Of a stretch of DNA of 64,000 bases, positions 1 through 9,475 are shown piece by piece (within the stretch, counting starts at the first letter, position 1; every line of letters starts with the position of its first letter). Source of the DNA: Endozoicomonas sp. G2_1. GTDB lineage: Bacteria; Pseudomonadota; Gammaproteobacteria; Enterobacterales; Alteromonadaceae. The stretch lies in assembly GCF_017744155.1 (NCBI RefSeq), contig NZ_JAGHQT010000003.1:188001-252000 (forward strand), read 5' to 3'. The notes under the pieces are model-generated. The model did not search any database. It saw nothing but the letters and a program-made list of their open reading frames with translations, and had not been told where the DNA came from. The translations under genes were made by a program, and so were the position numbers.

Positions 1-103
1 CTAACATTTAGAGACTCCGTGTTTTGTTTGTTTGATACTAGCTTTACAGTGCTAACCTGTTGAATTTACACTAGCATAAAATTACTGCAACTAGGATTGT
101 TTA

Positions 104-703
104 ATGGCAATAATTTCAAGATTAATTGGTTTGATCTTTTGGCTGGCACCGGCGTCAATGGTATATGCAGATGTCATCAACAAACCTTTGCAAACCATAG
201 ACAAAGCCTCTGAGCTAGAGCGAGAACAAGGCTATTTATTGCTCTATGTCAATGCTGACGGTGTAGCACCTTCGATAGCACTAAGTCGTATTCGATGCAA
301 AAAGCCTTTGTCTGAGTTAACTGAAAAACTCAAGTTTGATCGCGATTATCAAATTAGCTTTAAAGACAAGCCCGCTGGTTTGTACCTAGTGCCTATGTTT
401 GCTGGTAACTATCAAATTACTGAAGTTAACGCACCTTTTTATGATTTACCTTTCTCACTAACGACTCATAATCGCGCAAGTTGGCGCTTTGCTATTGAAG
501 CCGACAAGGTCAACTTTATTGGTGAAATCAGTATTGCTAAAGCGCGTGCTACCAACACTATCGACGTTAACTTACATCCACGCATTGCACAGCACTACCA
601 ACGCATTGGTCAAGAGTTGGCAGAGCTATTAACTCGCTACCCGCTGGTCAGTAACCTCGGTTATCGCGATCAGTTTCTAACGACTTTGGAGCAAAAACAA
701 TGA
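104..703 (+). CDS. Exported protein of unknown function, upstream of S9 peptidase
   Basis: A 199-residue protein with a probable signal peptide (hydrophobic residues about 5-20, likely cleavage after VYA-D near residue 23). I do not recognise the remainder; it has no transmembrane segment after the leader and looks like a soluble periplasmic or lipid-free secreted protein of mixed beta strand and a C-terminal helix. The ATG follows an AGGA sequence at a workable distance. Its stop overlaps the start of the next gene by four bases (ATGA), so it is translationally coupled to the S9-family peptidase and probably works with it. Function is unknown; existence as a gene is well supported by the coupling. 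Confidence 0.8.
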   Translation: MAIISRLIGLIFWLAPASMVYADVINKPLQTIDKASELEREQGYLLLYVNADGVAPSIALSRIRCKKPLSELTEKLKFDRDYQISFKDKPAGLYLVPMFAGNYQITEVNAPFYDLPFSLTTHNRASWRFAIEADKVNFIGEISIAKARATNTIDVNLHPRIAQHYQRIGQELAELLTRYPLVSNLGYRDQFLTTLEQKQ

Positions 704-2688
704 AGCGCGTGACTCATATACTGATATGGTGTTTGCTAATTGTTAGTCAGGTTGCTCAAGCGAAGCAATCTCTTACGCTAACTGACTTTTTCCAGCGTCC
801 AAGCATAGTGATGGCGAAAGTAAGCCCGCAAGGTCAACACATAGCTAGGGTAGAGTTTCACGATCAAAAACAGCGTTTGAGTGTCCAAAGTGTCACCACG
901 AATAAAATTACTGAACTTGTTGATATTGAACAGCTGTCTGACAACGACAAAGCGTCGTTACAACGCATGGTTTGGCTTGATGAACAGCACATTGCTGTAC
1001 AGTTAGTGGAAAGTAAAAAGGGAATTGAAGACTTACTAGACACAAAAATGGTCCGCAAACTGTTGATTGTTAAGCTACCTCAACAAAACCAAGAGCCAAT
1101 TATTTATAGTGTTCGAACCAATGGCTGGCTGGTAAACCCGTTATCAGCGCAAGCAGGCGTTTTTCTGTACGCAAAGAGTGGTATTTATTCAAAAGTTTAT
1201 AAAATAGCGATCAATAAACTTGCACCCTATAAAAAGCGGCTTAGTAAACTCGACCGAATTGATGGTGGTCAGTTTAAAAAGTCATCACAAGTTGCCGATG
1301 TCGCAGGTTACGCAACACGCTGGTTTTTCTCGGACAAGGGCGAGGTACAATCGGTACTGCACTTTAATCGAGGGCAAGCATTGCAGCTCTCAAGTTATGA
1401 TCAAGATGGTAATAAACAAGTGTTAAAAACTTGGTCAAAAGCCGATTTAGCTAGCGGAGATAGTCTCTGTTTACCGATTGCAATGGCTAGTGTTGCCAAA
1501 CAGTTTTATTGTGTCGCTATTAATGAGCAGGATGAACGCTCGTTGTACCAAGTCGATTATCAAAGTGGCGAAAAGCAAGTTGTTTATCAGTCAAAAGCCT
1601 ATCGTATAGTCGATTTAGTGTTAACTGAACAACAACAGCTGATTGGCGTTAAAGTATTAAACAACGGCCAAATTGAAACTGAATTTGTTGGTCAAGACTC
1701 TGCCGAATTGGCAAATAATAAAGCAATGGCGCCAGAGTTAAAGGTCGAGATTAATCAAAGTGCCGATCAGCAATTTACGGTGCAATATCGCGAACGCCAT
1801 AACAATCCGGGGGCATTTTATTTACTTGAAAAGAATCAGAATAGCCGCCAAGCACCGGCGAAACTGATTGGTTTTCGCTTTAGCAGTTTACAAGACAAAC
1901 TGGCCAGTAAGCAGGTCGTGGGCAAAGTTGTGGTTGAAGACTTGGAAATACCTTACATCTTGTCGATACCGACTGATGGTGAAAAAGTTAAACCTTTGGT
2001 AGTGATGCCACATGGTGGCCCGATTGGCGTTTTCGACGGACGATACTACGATGCAACAAGACAAGCGATAGTTAACGAAGGTTATGCGGTATTGCAAGTT
2101 AACTTTCGCGGTTCTTCGGGTTACAGCGAAGCATTTAAAGAGGCGGGTAAAAAACAGTGGGGCAAGCTAATGCTTACCGACATCGACCAAGCGGTACAGT
2201 CGGTAGTAAAACGGTCTGATATCAGTCCTGACAAGGTCTGTCTCTTTGGCATGAGTTATGGTGGCTATGCGGCAATCATGTTGGCCATTAAACATCCTGA
2301 ACGCTATCAGTGCGCCGCTAACTGGGCTGGTGTCAGCGATGTTAACTTGTATGTTAACAGCACAAGCTTGACGGCGAAGCAGCTTGAGTGGAGTCGTGAA
2401 TACATTGGCGATAGCACTAAGGACTATGATGACTTAATTGAGATTTCAACGGTTTATCAAGTAAAAAATTTACAGCGGCCACTACTGATAGGGCACGGCA
2501 GTAAAGACAGGGTTGTCGATATTGAACACGCGTATCGGTTAAAACTCATGCTCGATAAACACAATATTGACTATCAATGGTATCTCGATCAGCAAGCAAC
2601 CCATAGCTTTGGGGATGACCAGCGAACAATCGCTTTTTTTGAAGTACTGCTGGCGTTTTTAGCACAGCACTTAAAACCGCAGGCTTAA
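700..2688 (+). CDS. S9 family (prolyl oligopeptidase-type) serine peptidase, exported
   Basis: A 662-residue alpha/beta-hydrolase peptidase with an N-terminal signal peptide (residues about 1-21, ending VAQA-K). The N-terminal two thirds resembles the beta-propeller of S9 peptidases; the catalytic domain occupies roughly residues 400-660. The nucleophile lies in GMSYGGYAA (Ser about 519), the acid in GSKDRVVD (Asp about 603) and the base in ATHSFG (His about 635), so the triad is complete. These enzymes cleave short peptides, often after proline or from the N terminus (acylaminoacyl/dipeptidyl peptidase types); the exact specificity cannot be read here. It overlaps the preceding exported protein (ATGA) and the following membrane protein (TAATG), forming a three-gene operon. 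Confidence 0.93.
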   Translation: MKRVTHILIWCLLIVSQVAQAKQSLTLTDFFQRPSIVMAKVSPQGQHIARVEFHDQKQRLSVQSVTTNKITELVDIEQLSDNDKASLQRMVWLDEQHIAVQLVESKKGIEDLLDTKMVRKLLIVKLPQQNQEPIIYSVRTNGWLVNPLSAQAGVFLYAKSGIYSKVYKIAINKLAPYKKRLSKLDRIDGGQFKKSSQVADVAGYATRWFFSDKGEVQSVLHFNRGQALQLSSYDQDGNKQVLKTWSKADLASGDSLCLPIAMASVAKQFYCVAINEQDERSLYQVDYQSGEKQVVYQSKAYRIVDLVLTEQQQLIGVKVLNNGQIETEFVGQDSAELANNKAMAPELKVEINQSADQQFTVQYRERHNNPGAFYLLEKNQNSRQAPAKLIGFRFSSLQDKLASKQVVGKVVVEDLEIPYILSIPTDGEKVKPLVVMPHGGPIGVFDGRYYDATRQAIVNEGYAVLQVNFRGSSGYSEAFKEAGKKQWGKLMLTDIDQAVQSVVKRSDISPDKVCLFGMSYGGYAAIMLAIKHPERYQCAANWAGVSDVNLYVNSTSLTAKQLEWSREYIGDSTKDYDDLIEISTVYQVKNLQRPLLIGHGSKDRVVDIEHAYRLKLMLDKHNIDYQWYLDQQATHSFGDDQRTIAFFEVLLAFLAQHLKPQA

Positions 2689-3053
2689 TGATGTTAAATG
2701 CACTACACAAGCTGGCGTTGCTGTTAGCGCCTTTGAGAAAAGCATGGCTAGTGCTTGCTATTTCAAGTTTAGCTTCATTGGCGTTTATTTTAGTTAGCGG
2801 TTTCAACGCGAACAGTGAAGGTTATCTACTGCCGCTGTTAGCGTTGAGCTTGTGGAGCTTACTTGCCTACATTATTGCCAGTACTTTCGTACAGTTACCT
2901 GAAACAGTAAACAATAAACAAGGTTTCTTTACCCGCTTGAAACTAAAACTACAGCGGCTTTTTTATTGGCTACTCGGGATATTATTTATCGGTTTAACGG
3001 CAACCACACTGTTATTCACGCTGAGGTTACTAAACATTTGGCGCCTTCAATGA
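2688..3053 (+). CDS. Small multi-pass inner-membrane protein
   Basis: A 121-residue protein with three hydrophobic segments (about residues 20-40, 45-67 and 92-113). No family recognised. The first ATG overlaps the stop of the S9 peptidase gene (TAATG); a second ATG three bases later is an equally possible start. It is the last gene of the three-gene operon and ends inside the loop of a strong hairpin that likely terminates transcription. A role connected to the exported peptidase is an inference from position only. Confidence 0.75.
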   Translation: MMLNALHKLALLLAPLRKAWLVLAISSLASLAFILVSGFNANSEGYLLPLLALSLWSLLAYIIASTFVQLPETVNNKQGFFTRLKLKLQRLFYWLLGILFIGLTATTLLFTLRLLNIWRLQ

Positions 3054-3066
3054 CCGAGGCGCCAAA
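3037..3066. terminator. Bidirectional hairpin between convergent genes
   Basis: A perfect 10-base stem (TTTGGCGCCT / AGGCGCCAAA) with a 10-base loop lies between the convergent membrane-protein gene and the porin gene. The stop codon of the upstream gene is in the loop. There is only a short T-rich tail on either strand, so it may act as a moderate terminator in both directions. Confidence 0.6.
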
Positions 3067-3099
3067 CACTAATACCTGGCTAGCGTGCTATCACCGCTT

Positions 3100-4428
3100 T
3101 TAGAATAAATAGTTAACGCTGATGTAAGCAAAGGCAACATTAGCGTCATTTGCTGTTTCGTTAATTGCGTCACCCGATTTAATGTAGCTTAAACCAAAAT
3201 CAATTTTGGTGTGACGATCGTGTTTGTAGCTCGTAACAACATCAATTTCGTTACCAATGTGGCTGCTGCCATTGGCGTTACCCGGGCGGATGGCAATACC
3301 ACCTGCGTTGTAAATTGCATCTTCTTTTTCTGCTTTGTAGAAGGTGTGCAAGGCAACTTTCGTAGTAACTTTTTGAGAAATGCGCAAGTTAGTTGCGATA
3401 TTAGCGGCAACTACGTTGCGACGACCAATGTGGTCAGCAAAGCCTAGGTAAGCATGGCCGAGTGGAAATAATTGGTCAAAGGTATTGTTGTCGTTATCGT
3501 TCGGGTTGTCGTCACCTGAGCCGTAATCAACACCAACAGAAACGCGCTTAACAACGTCGTGGTCAATCTTAAAGCCAAGTTCTGAACCTAACATAGCCGC
3601 TGAAACATCGCGATCTTGTGCGTCTGTACCTGTTTGAACCGCTACTTCTACGTTGAAGTCCCAATCACGAGTTCGACGCTCAATCAAACTACCCCAAGTA
3701 AACAAGTTGCGATCACCTTGATCTGATGAGTTGTAAACATAGAAATCTGTACGCCAGCGGTTGATTTTACCTTTGGTATAAATACCTGCGAACTTATTGT
3801 TTTTGTCTGAACGGTTGCGATCGTATTGTCTTACTGGCACGAAGCGGGTAGCAAAAGCAGTAGTTTGCCAAGTATCGCCAAGATAGTCATAACGAGCACC
3901 TTCCCATGTTCTCAAAGCGTTACCCCAAGGTAATGGGCTCACTAAGCGCTGGCGACCAAAGCTCAAGGCTTGACGACCAATGCGAAAACGCGACTTGCCT
4001 GCGCTGTAATCGACAAATGCTTGTTGTAGGGCAAAAGTATCAACGTCTAGCGGGCGACGGCCACCTGGTAGGGCTCTATCGGTTGAATTGGCGGTTTTAA
4101 TCTCGGTAAAAATGCGCCAGTTACTGCCCAAGTGCCAATCGGCGTGGAGCAGAGCGCGGCCTAAGTGAAAGGCGTCATCGTTGGCGTCGTTAAAGCCGAC
4201 GTTGTTCCAAAACTCGCCGCGGTATCTCACGTGACCACCAACGCTAACCCAGTAGTCGCCTTTTTCGTTGAGCTTAATGTGTTTAAAGTCGTTGTTGTAA
4301 TACTTTGACCAGTCTTCGTCTTGGCGCAAAAACTTCCAGTTTGCAGGAGTTGTTGTTGTCGCTAGTACTGTCGATGACAACAGTAACGAACCCAGTAATA
4401 GTAAACCTTGTTTCGCCATTTTTTTCAT
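3100..4428 (-). CDS. Alginate-export-family outer-membrane porin
   Basis: A 442-residue outer-membrane beta-barrel with a signal peptide (residues about 1-23, ending VLA-T). The N-terminal part (VSVGGHVRYRGEFWNN, then LGRALLHADWHLGSNWRIFTEIK) and the RIGRQALSFGRQRLV stretch are typical of alginate-export (AlgE-like) porins, and the chain ends in an aromatic residue (YLF) as barrels do. Such proteins form channels for anionic or sugar substrates; alginate itself is not proven. The start lies 15 bases after the chemoreceptor stop, so it is the third gene of a minus-strand operon with a repeat protein and a chemoreceptor, suggesting uptake and sensing of the same nutrient. Confidence 0.85.
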   Translation of the reverse strand: MKKMAKQGLLLLGSLLLSSTVLATTTTPANWKFLRQDEDWSKYYNNDFKHIKLNEKGDYWVSVGGHVRYRGEFWNNVGFNDANDDAFHLGRALLHADWHLGSNWRIFTEIKTANSTDRALPGGRRPLDVDTFALQQAFVDYSAGKSRFRIGRQALSFGRQRLVSPLPWGNALRTWEGARYDYLGDTWQTTAFATRFVPVRQYDRNRSDKNNKFAGIYTKGKINRWRTDFYVYNSSDQGDRNLFTWGSLIERRTRDWDFNVEVAVQTGTDAQDRDVSAAMLGSELGFKIDHDVVKRVSVGVDYGSGDDNPNDNDNNTFDQLFPLGHAYLGFADHIGRRNVVAANIATNLRISQKVTTKVALHTFYKAEKEDAIYNAGGIAIRPGNANGSSHIGNEIDVVTSYKHDRHTKIDFGLSYIKSGDAINETANDANVAFAYISVNYLF

Positions 4429-4443
4429 AGTTATTCTCTAACT

Positions 4444-6399
4444 TTAAACAATAAATTTGGTTAATACTTGATTGAGCTCCGATGCCGAATCGGTTGACTC
4501 TTTACTCGCGGTCTGACTCGCTTGCGCCGCCTGAGCAATACTTTCGCTGAAATTGAACACTTCTTCAATATCTTGTCGAATATTTGCTGTTACTTGTGAT
4601 TGCTCTTCTGACGCAGTTGCAATAGACGCTGACATTGCTTGCATTTTCTCGACCGATGTTCTCACTTCACTAAAGATGTGCTGAGTGCGCTCGGCAGCAT
4701 CAGCACTGTCGGCTGAATAGCTGTAGCATTCAGAAACTGAACTTAGCACACGCTGTGATTCGGTTTGTAAACGGGAAATACTCTGGTCAATTTCAGTTGC
4801 TGATTGTTGAGTTCTATTAGCTAGGCTGCGCACTTCATCGGCAACCACGGCAAAACCTCGACCCGCTTCTCCGGCTCGAGCAGCTTCAATAGCAGCGTTT
4901 AGCGCAAGCAAGTTAGTTTGCTCGGTCATATTTTTAATGACGTCGAGTACTTTGCTTATTTCTTCGGTTTCTTTTGCCAATGCTTGACTCACCGTGCTGG
5001 TCGTTTCCATCTGTTCATTGAGTTTTTGTACCGACTGCACCGATTGCTCAACCACTTCAACACCTTGTTCAAGTGAGCTGAATGTCACTTCAACGGCGTG
5101 ATTAGACTGTACAGAGCTTTCAGCAATTTCCCCCGAGGCCACTGATAATTGTTCAACTTGTGACAAAACCAACTGGTTCTTCTGTTGTTGCTCGTCGAGC
5201 AGCTCAGTTGATTGGGTGGCATTGGCTAGATTTTGCTCTGATTTGTCGATCATGATGCTCGAATTAGTTTGAGCGCTGCGAACAATGCTTTGTACTGATT
5301 CGATAAATTGATTGAGGGATTTGGCCAGTAACCCGGTTTCATCGTTATTACTGATGTTAACGCGCTTGGTGAGGTCGCCTTCACCTTCGCTAATTTCAGA
5401 AACTCTCGATAGCAATATGTTTAAGCTGTTGACGATTGCACGACCGATAATCAACAGTACGACAATACCAATCACCAATGCTGCAGTGAGAATGGCGGCA
5501 CTTTGCCATTGGTAAGCCTGCATAAAGCGATAAATTTGCCCGGCGTCGTAGTTGAGCACTCGCCACTGAGCAATTTGTTGGCTGAGCATTTCATTGATAA
5601 TGCCATTGCTCAAATCTTCCGCTTGGCTGCGAGTGCTGGCAATTGCTTGTGTGTATTGCTGGCCTTGCGCAATAATTTCTTCAACTTGCTGTAGGTATTG
5701 GCGAATTTGTCCGTGAGAGTAATGACTGTCGGTTTGCATATCGGCGCTAAAATCACTTAAAGCAGACTTAGCCGCAGTAATTTCAAGCAAAGCCCGTTGC
5801 AAGCTAGTATCACTTTGGTTAGCAATGTACTGATTGAAGTAGGCGCGCGCGGACAATGCACCAGCGGCTAATCTACTACCAATGTCAGTAATTGCTATAT
5901 TACTGCGTTGAATACCTAAATCTCTGGTTACTAACGCTAGTTTTTCCAAGTTGGGGCCAACATCGCTGTTGTATTGCTCCAATAGTTGGTTGAGCTTACG
6001 GTTAGTTGGCCATAGTTGTTCGTGTAATAACTGGCTGTAACTTTGTTCTTGATTGACAATTTGATTAATTTTGAGGCGTTCTTCGGCACTCGCATGGGCG
6101 AGCTGTTCTTCGAGTAGCAAGTCAAAATCAGCTTCTAACAATTCTATAATTTCGGTGAGTTGACTGCGGCCAGAAATTAAGTACTGCTGACTAAGTTGCT
6201 CTCGACGATTAATATTATTTAACAAAAATAGCGATGTACCGTAAGTTGCTTGGTCATCGATATGTTTTTTTAGGCTTGATAAGTTTTTGTTAGCGGCGCT
6301 AATTTGAATAACTGAGTAAATTAAATAACCAACTAATAAAACGATCATTGGTAAAAAACCAACGATAATCTTTTTGCTAATGGACAAGTTGTTAAACAT
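4444..6399 (-). CDS. Methyl-accepting chemotaxis protein
   Basis: A 651-residue chemoreceptor. It has a first membrane segment at about residues 11-31, a long helical periplasmic sensing region to about 295, a second membrane segment at about 297-318, a HAMP domain to about 372, and a cytoplasmic coiled-coil signalling domain. The highly conserved hairpin tip is present ([19 protein letters not shown] followed by [15 protein letters not shown]), which contacts CheA and CheW. Glutamine/glutamate pairs suitable for methylation flank it. It begins 12 bases after the stop of the repeat-protein gene and ends 15 bases before the porin start; this tight placement suggests that its ligand relates to the porin substrate. 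Confidence 0.95.
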   Translation of the reverse strand: MFNNLSISKKIIVGFLPMIVLLVGYLIYSVIQISAANKNLSSLKKHIDDQATYGTSLFLLNNINRREQLSQQYLISGRSQLTEIIELLEADFDLLLEEQLAHASAEERLKINQIVNQEQSYSQLLHEQLWPTNRKLNQLLEQYNSDVGPNLEKLALVTRDLGIQRSNIAITDIGSRLAAGALSARAYFNQYIANQSDTSLQRALLEITAAKSALSDFSADMQTDSHYSHGQIRQYLQQVEEIIAQGQQYTQAIASTRSQAEDLSNGIINEMLSQQIAQWRVLNYDAGQIYRFMQAYQWQSAAILTAALVIGIVVLLIIGRAIVNSLNILLSRVSEISEGEGDLTKRVNISNNDETGLLAKSLNQFIESVQSIVRSAQTNSSIMIDKSEQNLANATQSTELLDEQQQKNQLVLSQVEQLSVASGEIAESSVQSNHAVEVTFSSLEQGVEVVEQSVQSVQKLNEQMETTSTVSQALAKETEEISKVLDVIKNMTEQTNLLALNAAIEAARAGEAGRGFAVVADEVRSLANRTQQSATEIDQSISRLQTESQRVLSSVSECYSYSADSADAAERTQHIFSEVRTSVEKMQAMSASIATASEEQSQVTANIRQDIEEVFNFSESIAQAAQASQTASKESTDSASELNQVLTKFIV

Positions 6400-6411
6400 G
6401 TTAAACCTACC

Positions 6412-7305
6412 CTACGACGTTAACTTGTCGAGCAACAATTGAATTTTCTTGAACTGGAAAATAACTTCATTCGGGGTGATTTTTTCTGTGCTTAAAGAGG
6501 CTTGTGGTACGGCTGGCAAGCCTAGTTTGACATTAATGCGAGTGAGCTCTGCAATCACGTTATTAGTAGTGTCGTAGACATCCGATGGAGAGATTTTACC
6601 TGCCGGAAAACTCGGCACTCTAAGCGGTGGCAAATCTAACTGTTTTTCTAATTCAACCAATTTATAAAGTACTTTAAAACCTTGAATATTGGCGTCGATA
6701 GGCTTTTTGCCTTGTGTTTTTTCTGGCGTTGTAATTTGGCTACTTTTACCCAATTTATTCGCTATCGCAATGAGTGCTTGCTCGATGCGTAAAGTGTTGC
6801 GATGAACAAAAGTGGGGCTGATGGCACCGACTAAATCGTCGAGCAAATAAGACGATTGCCATAAATTTTCATAAACATCCGACGGGGTTTTGCCAGCAGG
6901 CAACTTGGCATTTGCAGTAAAATTAATACCTAGTTCGCGATTGATGTCGGTTAACTCATCAGCAATTTGTTGAACTAAAGCAAGGACATCGGCAGGCACT
7001 ACTTTTTTACTTGGCAAGGTCGGCAAAGTGGCTGTCGCTAGACCTTTACTTTGCTTGTAGCGATTAAGTTTTTCAAACACTTCAAGTGCTTTGGTATAAG
7101 CGTGAATGGGGGTTTTGGCAATTTGAACACCGGGTTTTCGCGCCTCGCTGGTGATATTTTGCTGCTGCCTAATTTTATTAATATTGGCAGCGAGGTCGTC
7201 AGCGGCTTGAAAAACGTGATTGGGGGTATTGGCATGGGCAAGAGGTATGAGTAAAAACGTCAATAAACCCGAAATTAGCCATTTATTCAAATTGCCGACC
7301 TTCAT
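6412..7305 (-). CDS. Exported helical-repeat protein with 38-residue periodicity
   Basis: A 297-residue secreted protein (signal peptide about 1-25, AHA-N). After the leader it consists of units that begin with a proline motif such as TPNHV, TPIHA, VPADV, TPSDV, KPIDA, SPSDV and TPNEV, each followed by an amphipathic helix. The prolines fall near residues 28, 66, 104, 141, 202, 240 and 278, mostly 38 apart, with a degenerate unit around 169. I know no named family for this. An AGGAG Shine-Dalgarno stands seven bases before the ATG. It is the first gene of the operon with the chemoreceptor and porin, so a periplasmic ligand-binding or scaffold role for that system is a reasonable guess. Confidence 0.85.
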   Translation of the reverse strand: MKVGNLNKWLISGLLTFLLIPLAHANTPNHVFQAADDLAANINKIRQQQNITSEARKPGVQIAKTPIHAYTKALEVFEKLNRYKQSKGLATATLPTLPSKKVVPADVLALVQQIADELTDINRELGINFTANAKLPAGKTPSDVYENLWQSSYLLDDLVGAISPTFVHRNTLRIEQALIAIANKLGKSSQITTPEKTQGKKPIDANIQGFKVLYKLVELEKQLDLPPLRVPSFPAGKISPSDVYDTTNNVIAELTRINVKLGLPAVPQASLSTEKITPNEVIFQFKKIQLLLDKLTS

Positions 7306-7536
7306 TTGTCACTCCTGTTCGTTCCCAGTAAGGCCTCTAACGTTTCGTGGTGTAAACCCTTACGTCGAGTTAACCATAAGTATATAACTTTTGGTATGGC
7401 ATAACTTACTGTTATGCTCCAATTTTTTTGTTACATTGATATTAAACGGTTCGCCAAAAAGTGTAAAACTCAATCTTTAACCTAGATTCAGGTTTTTCAA
7501 CTGTTCAGAGCAGTTTGTTCCAAAATTAGCCTAGTT

Positions 7537-9342
7537 TTACGAGATATGCTCGTTAATTAAGTTGAGAAATGGTTCGCCATAACGAGCAAGCTTTGTATCA
7601 CCGATGCCATTGACCGACAACATGGCATTTTTATTTCTCGGTTTTATTCGGGCGAGTTCAGATAAGGTGGCATCGTTAAAGACAATAAACGGAGCTATGT
7701 CTTCAGCATCAGCAATAGTTTTGCGCAATTCTCTTAGTTTGATAAACAGTGCTTTGTCGTATTTCGGTTGACTTTGGCTATTGCGCCAGTAGCTCGCTTT
7801 TTGTAAACGAGGTGAGGCCAGCATTAAGGTTTGCTCTGCTTTTAGCACTGAGCGCGATGCTTCCGTGAGGCATAAATTAGAATCGTTGGTGATGTCTTGT
7901 TGTAAAAAACCTAAATGAATTAACTGGCGAATAATGGCAAACCAGTAGCCTGGTGTTTTGGCTTGACCTAGACCAAAGGTACTGACTTTACTGTGCTGGT
8001 ACTTCAGAACCTTAGCCGAACTAACACCGCGTAAGACATCAATAACGTGGTGAATATCACCTTGTTGGTTGATTCGGTAGACACAAGACAACACTTTTTG
8101 CGCTTCAATTGTGGCGTCAAACTGAGTGGGTGGGTCTAAGCAAATATCGCAGTTACCACAGCCTGAGTCGGTATATTCGGCAAAATAGTTGAGGACGACT
8201 TGGCGGCGGCACGTTTGCGATTCTAGAAACCCCATCATTGCTTGAAATCGTTGCAGCTCAACTTTTACTCTTTGTTCGTTGTCGTTATCGTTGATGCGCT
8301 TTTTAATGCGCTCCGCATCTTTTTCGTCATATAGTAATAGTGCTTCTGCGGGCAGTCCGTCACGACCGCCTCGGCCGATTTCTTGATAGTAGGCTTCGAG
8401 CGTTCTCGGTGGCTCAAAGTGAATCACGTAACGAATATTGGGTTTATTAATGCCCAAGCCAAAAGCAACCGTTGCTACGACAACTTGTAGATTATCTTTG
8501 GTAAAGGCTTCTTGAACGCGATTGCGTTGACTGACCTCTAAACCGGCGTGGTAAGCATCGCAATTGATGCTGGCGTCGAGCAAGGTGTCACGCAGTTTCT
8601 CTGCTTGCCAGCGGCTGTTGCAATAAATAATACCGCTGTCGTCGCCGCGCTGCTGAATATAGCGAATCACTTGGCTTAGGCCCTGATATTTATCGGCTAA
8701 GGTAAAGCGAATATTTGGGCGATCAAAGCTGTCGATGTGAATATAGGGTTGTCTTAAATTCAGCTGCTGAAGAATATCTTGTCGGGTGGCAACGTCGGCG
8801 GTTGCCGTCAATGCCATCACTGGAATATGAGGGAAATACTGCTTTAAGCAGCCGAGCTGAGTGTAAGCTGGTCTAAAATCGTGGCCCCACTGCGAAATAC
8901 AGTGCGCTTCGTCAATGGCGAATAAACTAATCGGTAAGTTGTGCAAGTCTTCAAGGAAGTAGCGACTTTTTAAGCGTTCCGGCGCAACGTAGAGCAGCTT
9001 TATTTGCCCTTGGCTAATTTGAGCAAAAATGCTTTGGATTTGCTCAGGGGTTTGACTGGAGTTAATAAATGCTGCGCTAATGCCTTGGCGATTTAACCCG
9101 TCGACTTGATCTTTCATCAAGGCAATCAGGGGTGAAATAACAATGGTTAAACCCGGCAATAGTGTTGCTGGTAATTGATAACACAGCGATTTGCCGGCGC
9201 CGGTTGGCATCAAGACTAAGCAGTCATGGCCTTGCAGTAGTTGCTCAATGACGGTTTGTTGGCCATCGCGAAACGACGAATAACCAAAATAGTGCTTTAA
9301 TGCTTGGTGCAACTCAGTGGCGTCGGATGGTGTTTTAGTCAA
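7537..9342 (-). CDS. recQ: ATP-dependent DNA helicase RecQ
   Basis: A 601-residue 3'-5' superfamily 2 helicase that unwinds DNA for recombination repair and fork rescue. The Walker A motif MPTGAGKS is at about residues 45-52, the DEAH box at about 144-147, and helicase motifs V/VI ([25 protein letters not shown]) follow. A zinc-binding group (CRRQ...CGNCDIC) and winged-helix (RQC) domain come next, and the C-terminal segment ([22 protein letters not shown]) is an HRDC domain. Length and domain order match E. coli RecQ. It appears to be a single-gene transcription unit. Confidence 0.97.
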   Translation of the reverse strand: MTKTPSDATELHQALKHYFGYSSFRDGQQTVIEQLLQGHDCLVLMPTGAGKSLCYQLPATLLPGLTIVISPLIALMKDQVDGLNRQGISAAFINSSQTPEQIQSIFAQISQGQIKLLYVAPERLKSRYFLEDLHNLPISLFAIDEAHCISQWGHDFRPAYTQLGCLKQYFPHIPVMALTATADVATRQDILQQLNLRQPYIHIDSFDRPNIRFTLADKYQGLSQVIRYIQQRGDDSGIIYCNSRWQAEKLRDTLLDASINCDAYHAGLEVSQRNRVQEAFTKDNLQVVVATVAFGLGINKPNIRYVIHFEPPRTLEAYYQEIGRGGRDGLPAEALLLYDEKDAERIKKRINDNDNEQRVKVELQRFQAMMGFLESQTCRRQVVLNYFAEYTDSGCGNCDICLDPPTQFDATIEAQKVLSCVYRINQQGDIHHVIDVLRGVSSAKVLKYQHSKVSTFGLGQAKTPGYWFAIIRQLIHLGFLQQDITNDSNLCLTEASRSVLKAEQTLMLASPRLQKASYWRNSQSQPKYDKALFIKLRELRKTIADAEDIAPFIVFNDATLSELARIKPRNKNAMLSVNGIGDTKLARYGEPFLNLINEHIS

Positions 9343-9430
9343 GAGAAAAATATGTGTGCAGAATAAACTGCCGCTATTCTAACTTAGCTTGTGGTGATCA
9401 CAAAGATTTGTTCGAAGGGATATCCACAAT

Positions 9431-9461
9431 GCACCAGTGACTTGTGACAAAGCACTGGTGC
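9431..9461 (-). terminator. Hairpin downstream of the FadL-family gene
   Basis: A nine-base inverted repeat (GCACCAGTG / CACTGGTGC) separated by 13 bases lies just after the porin stop codon and before recQ. It lacks a clear run of T on the minus strand, so intrinsic termination is only possible, not certain. Confidence 0.4.
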
Positions 9462-9475
9462 TATTTGTGGCAACC

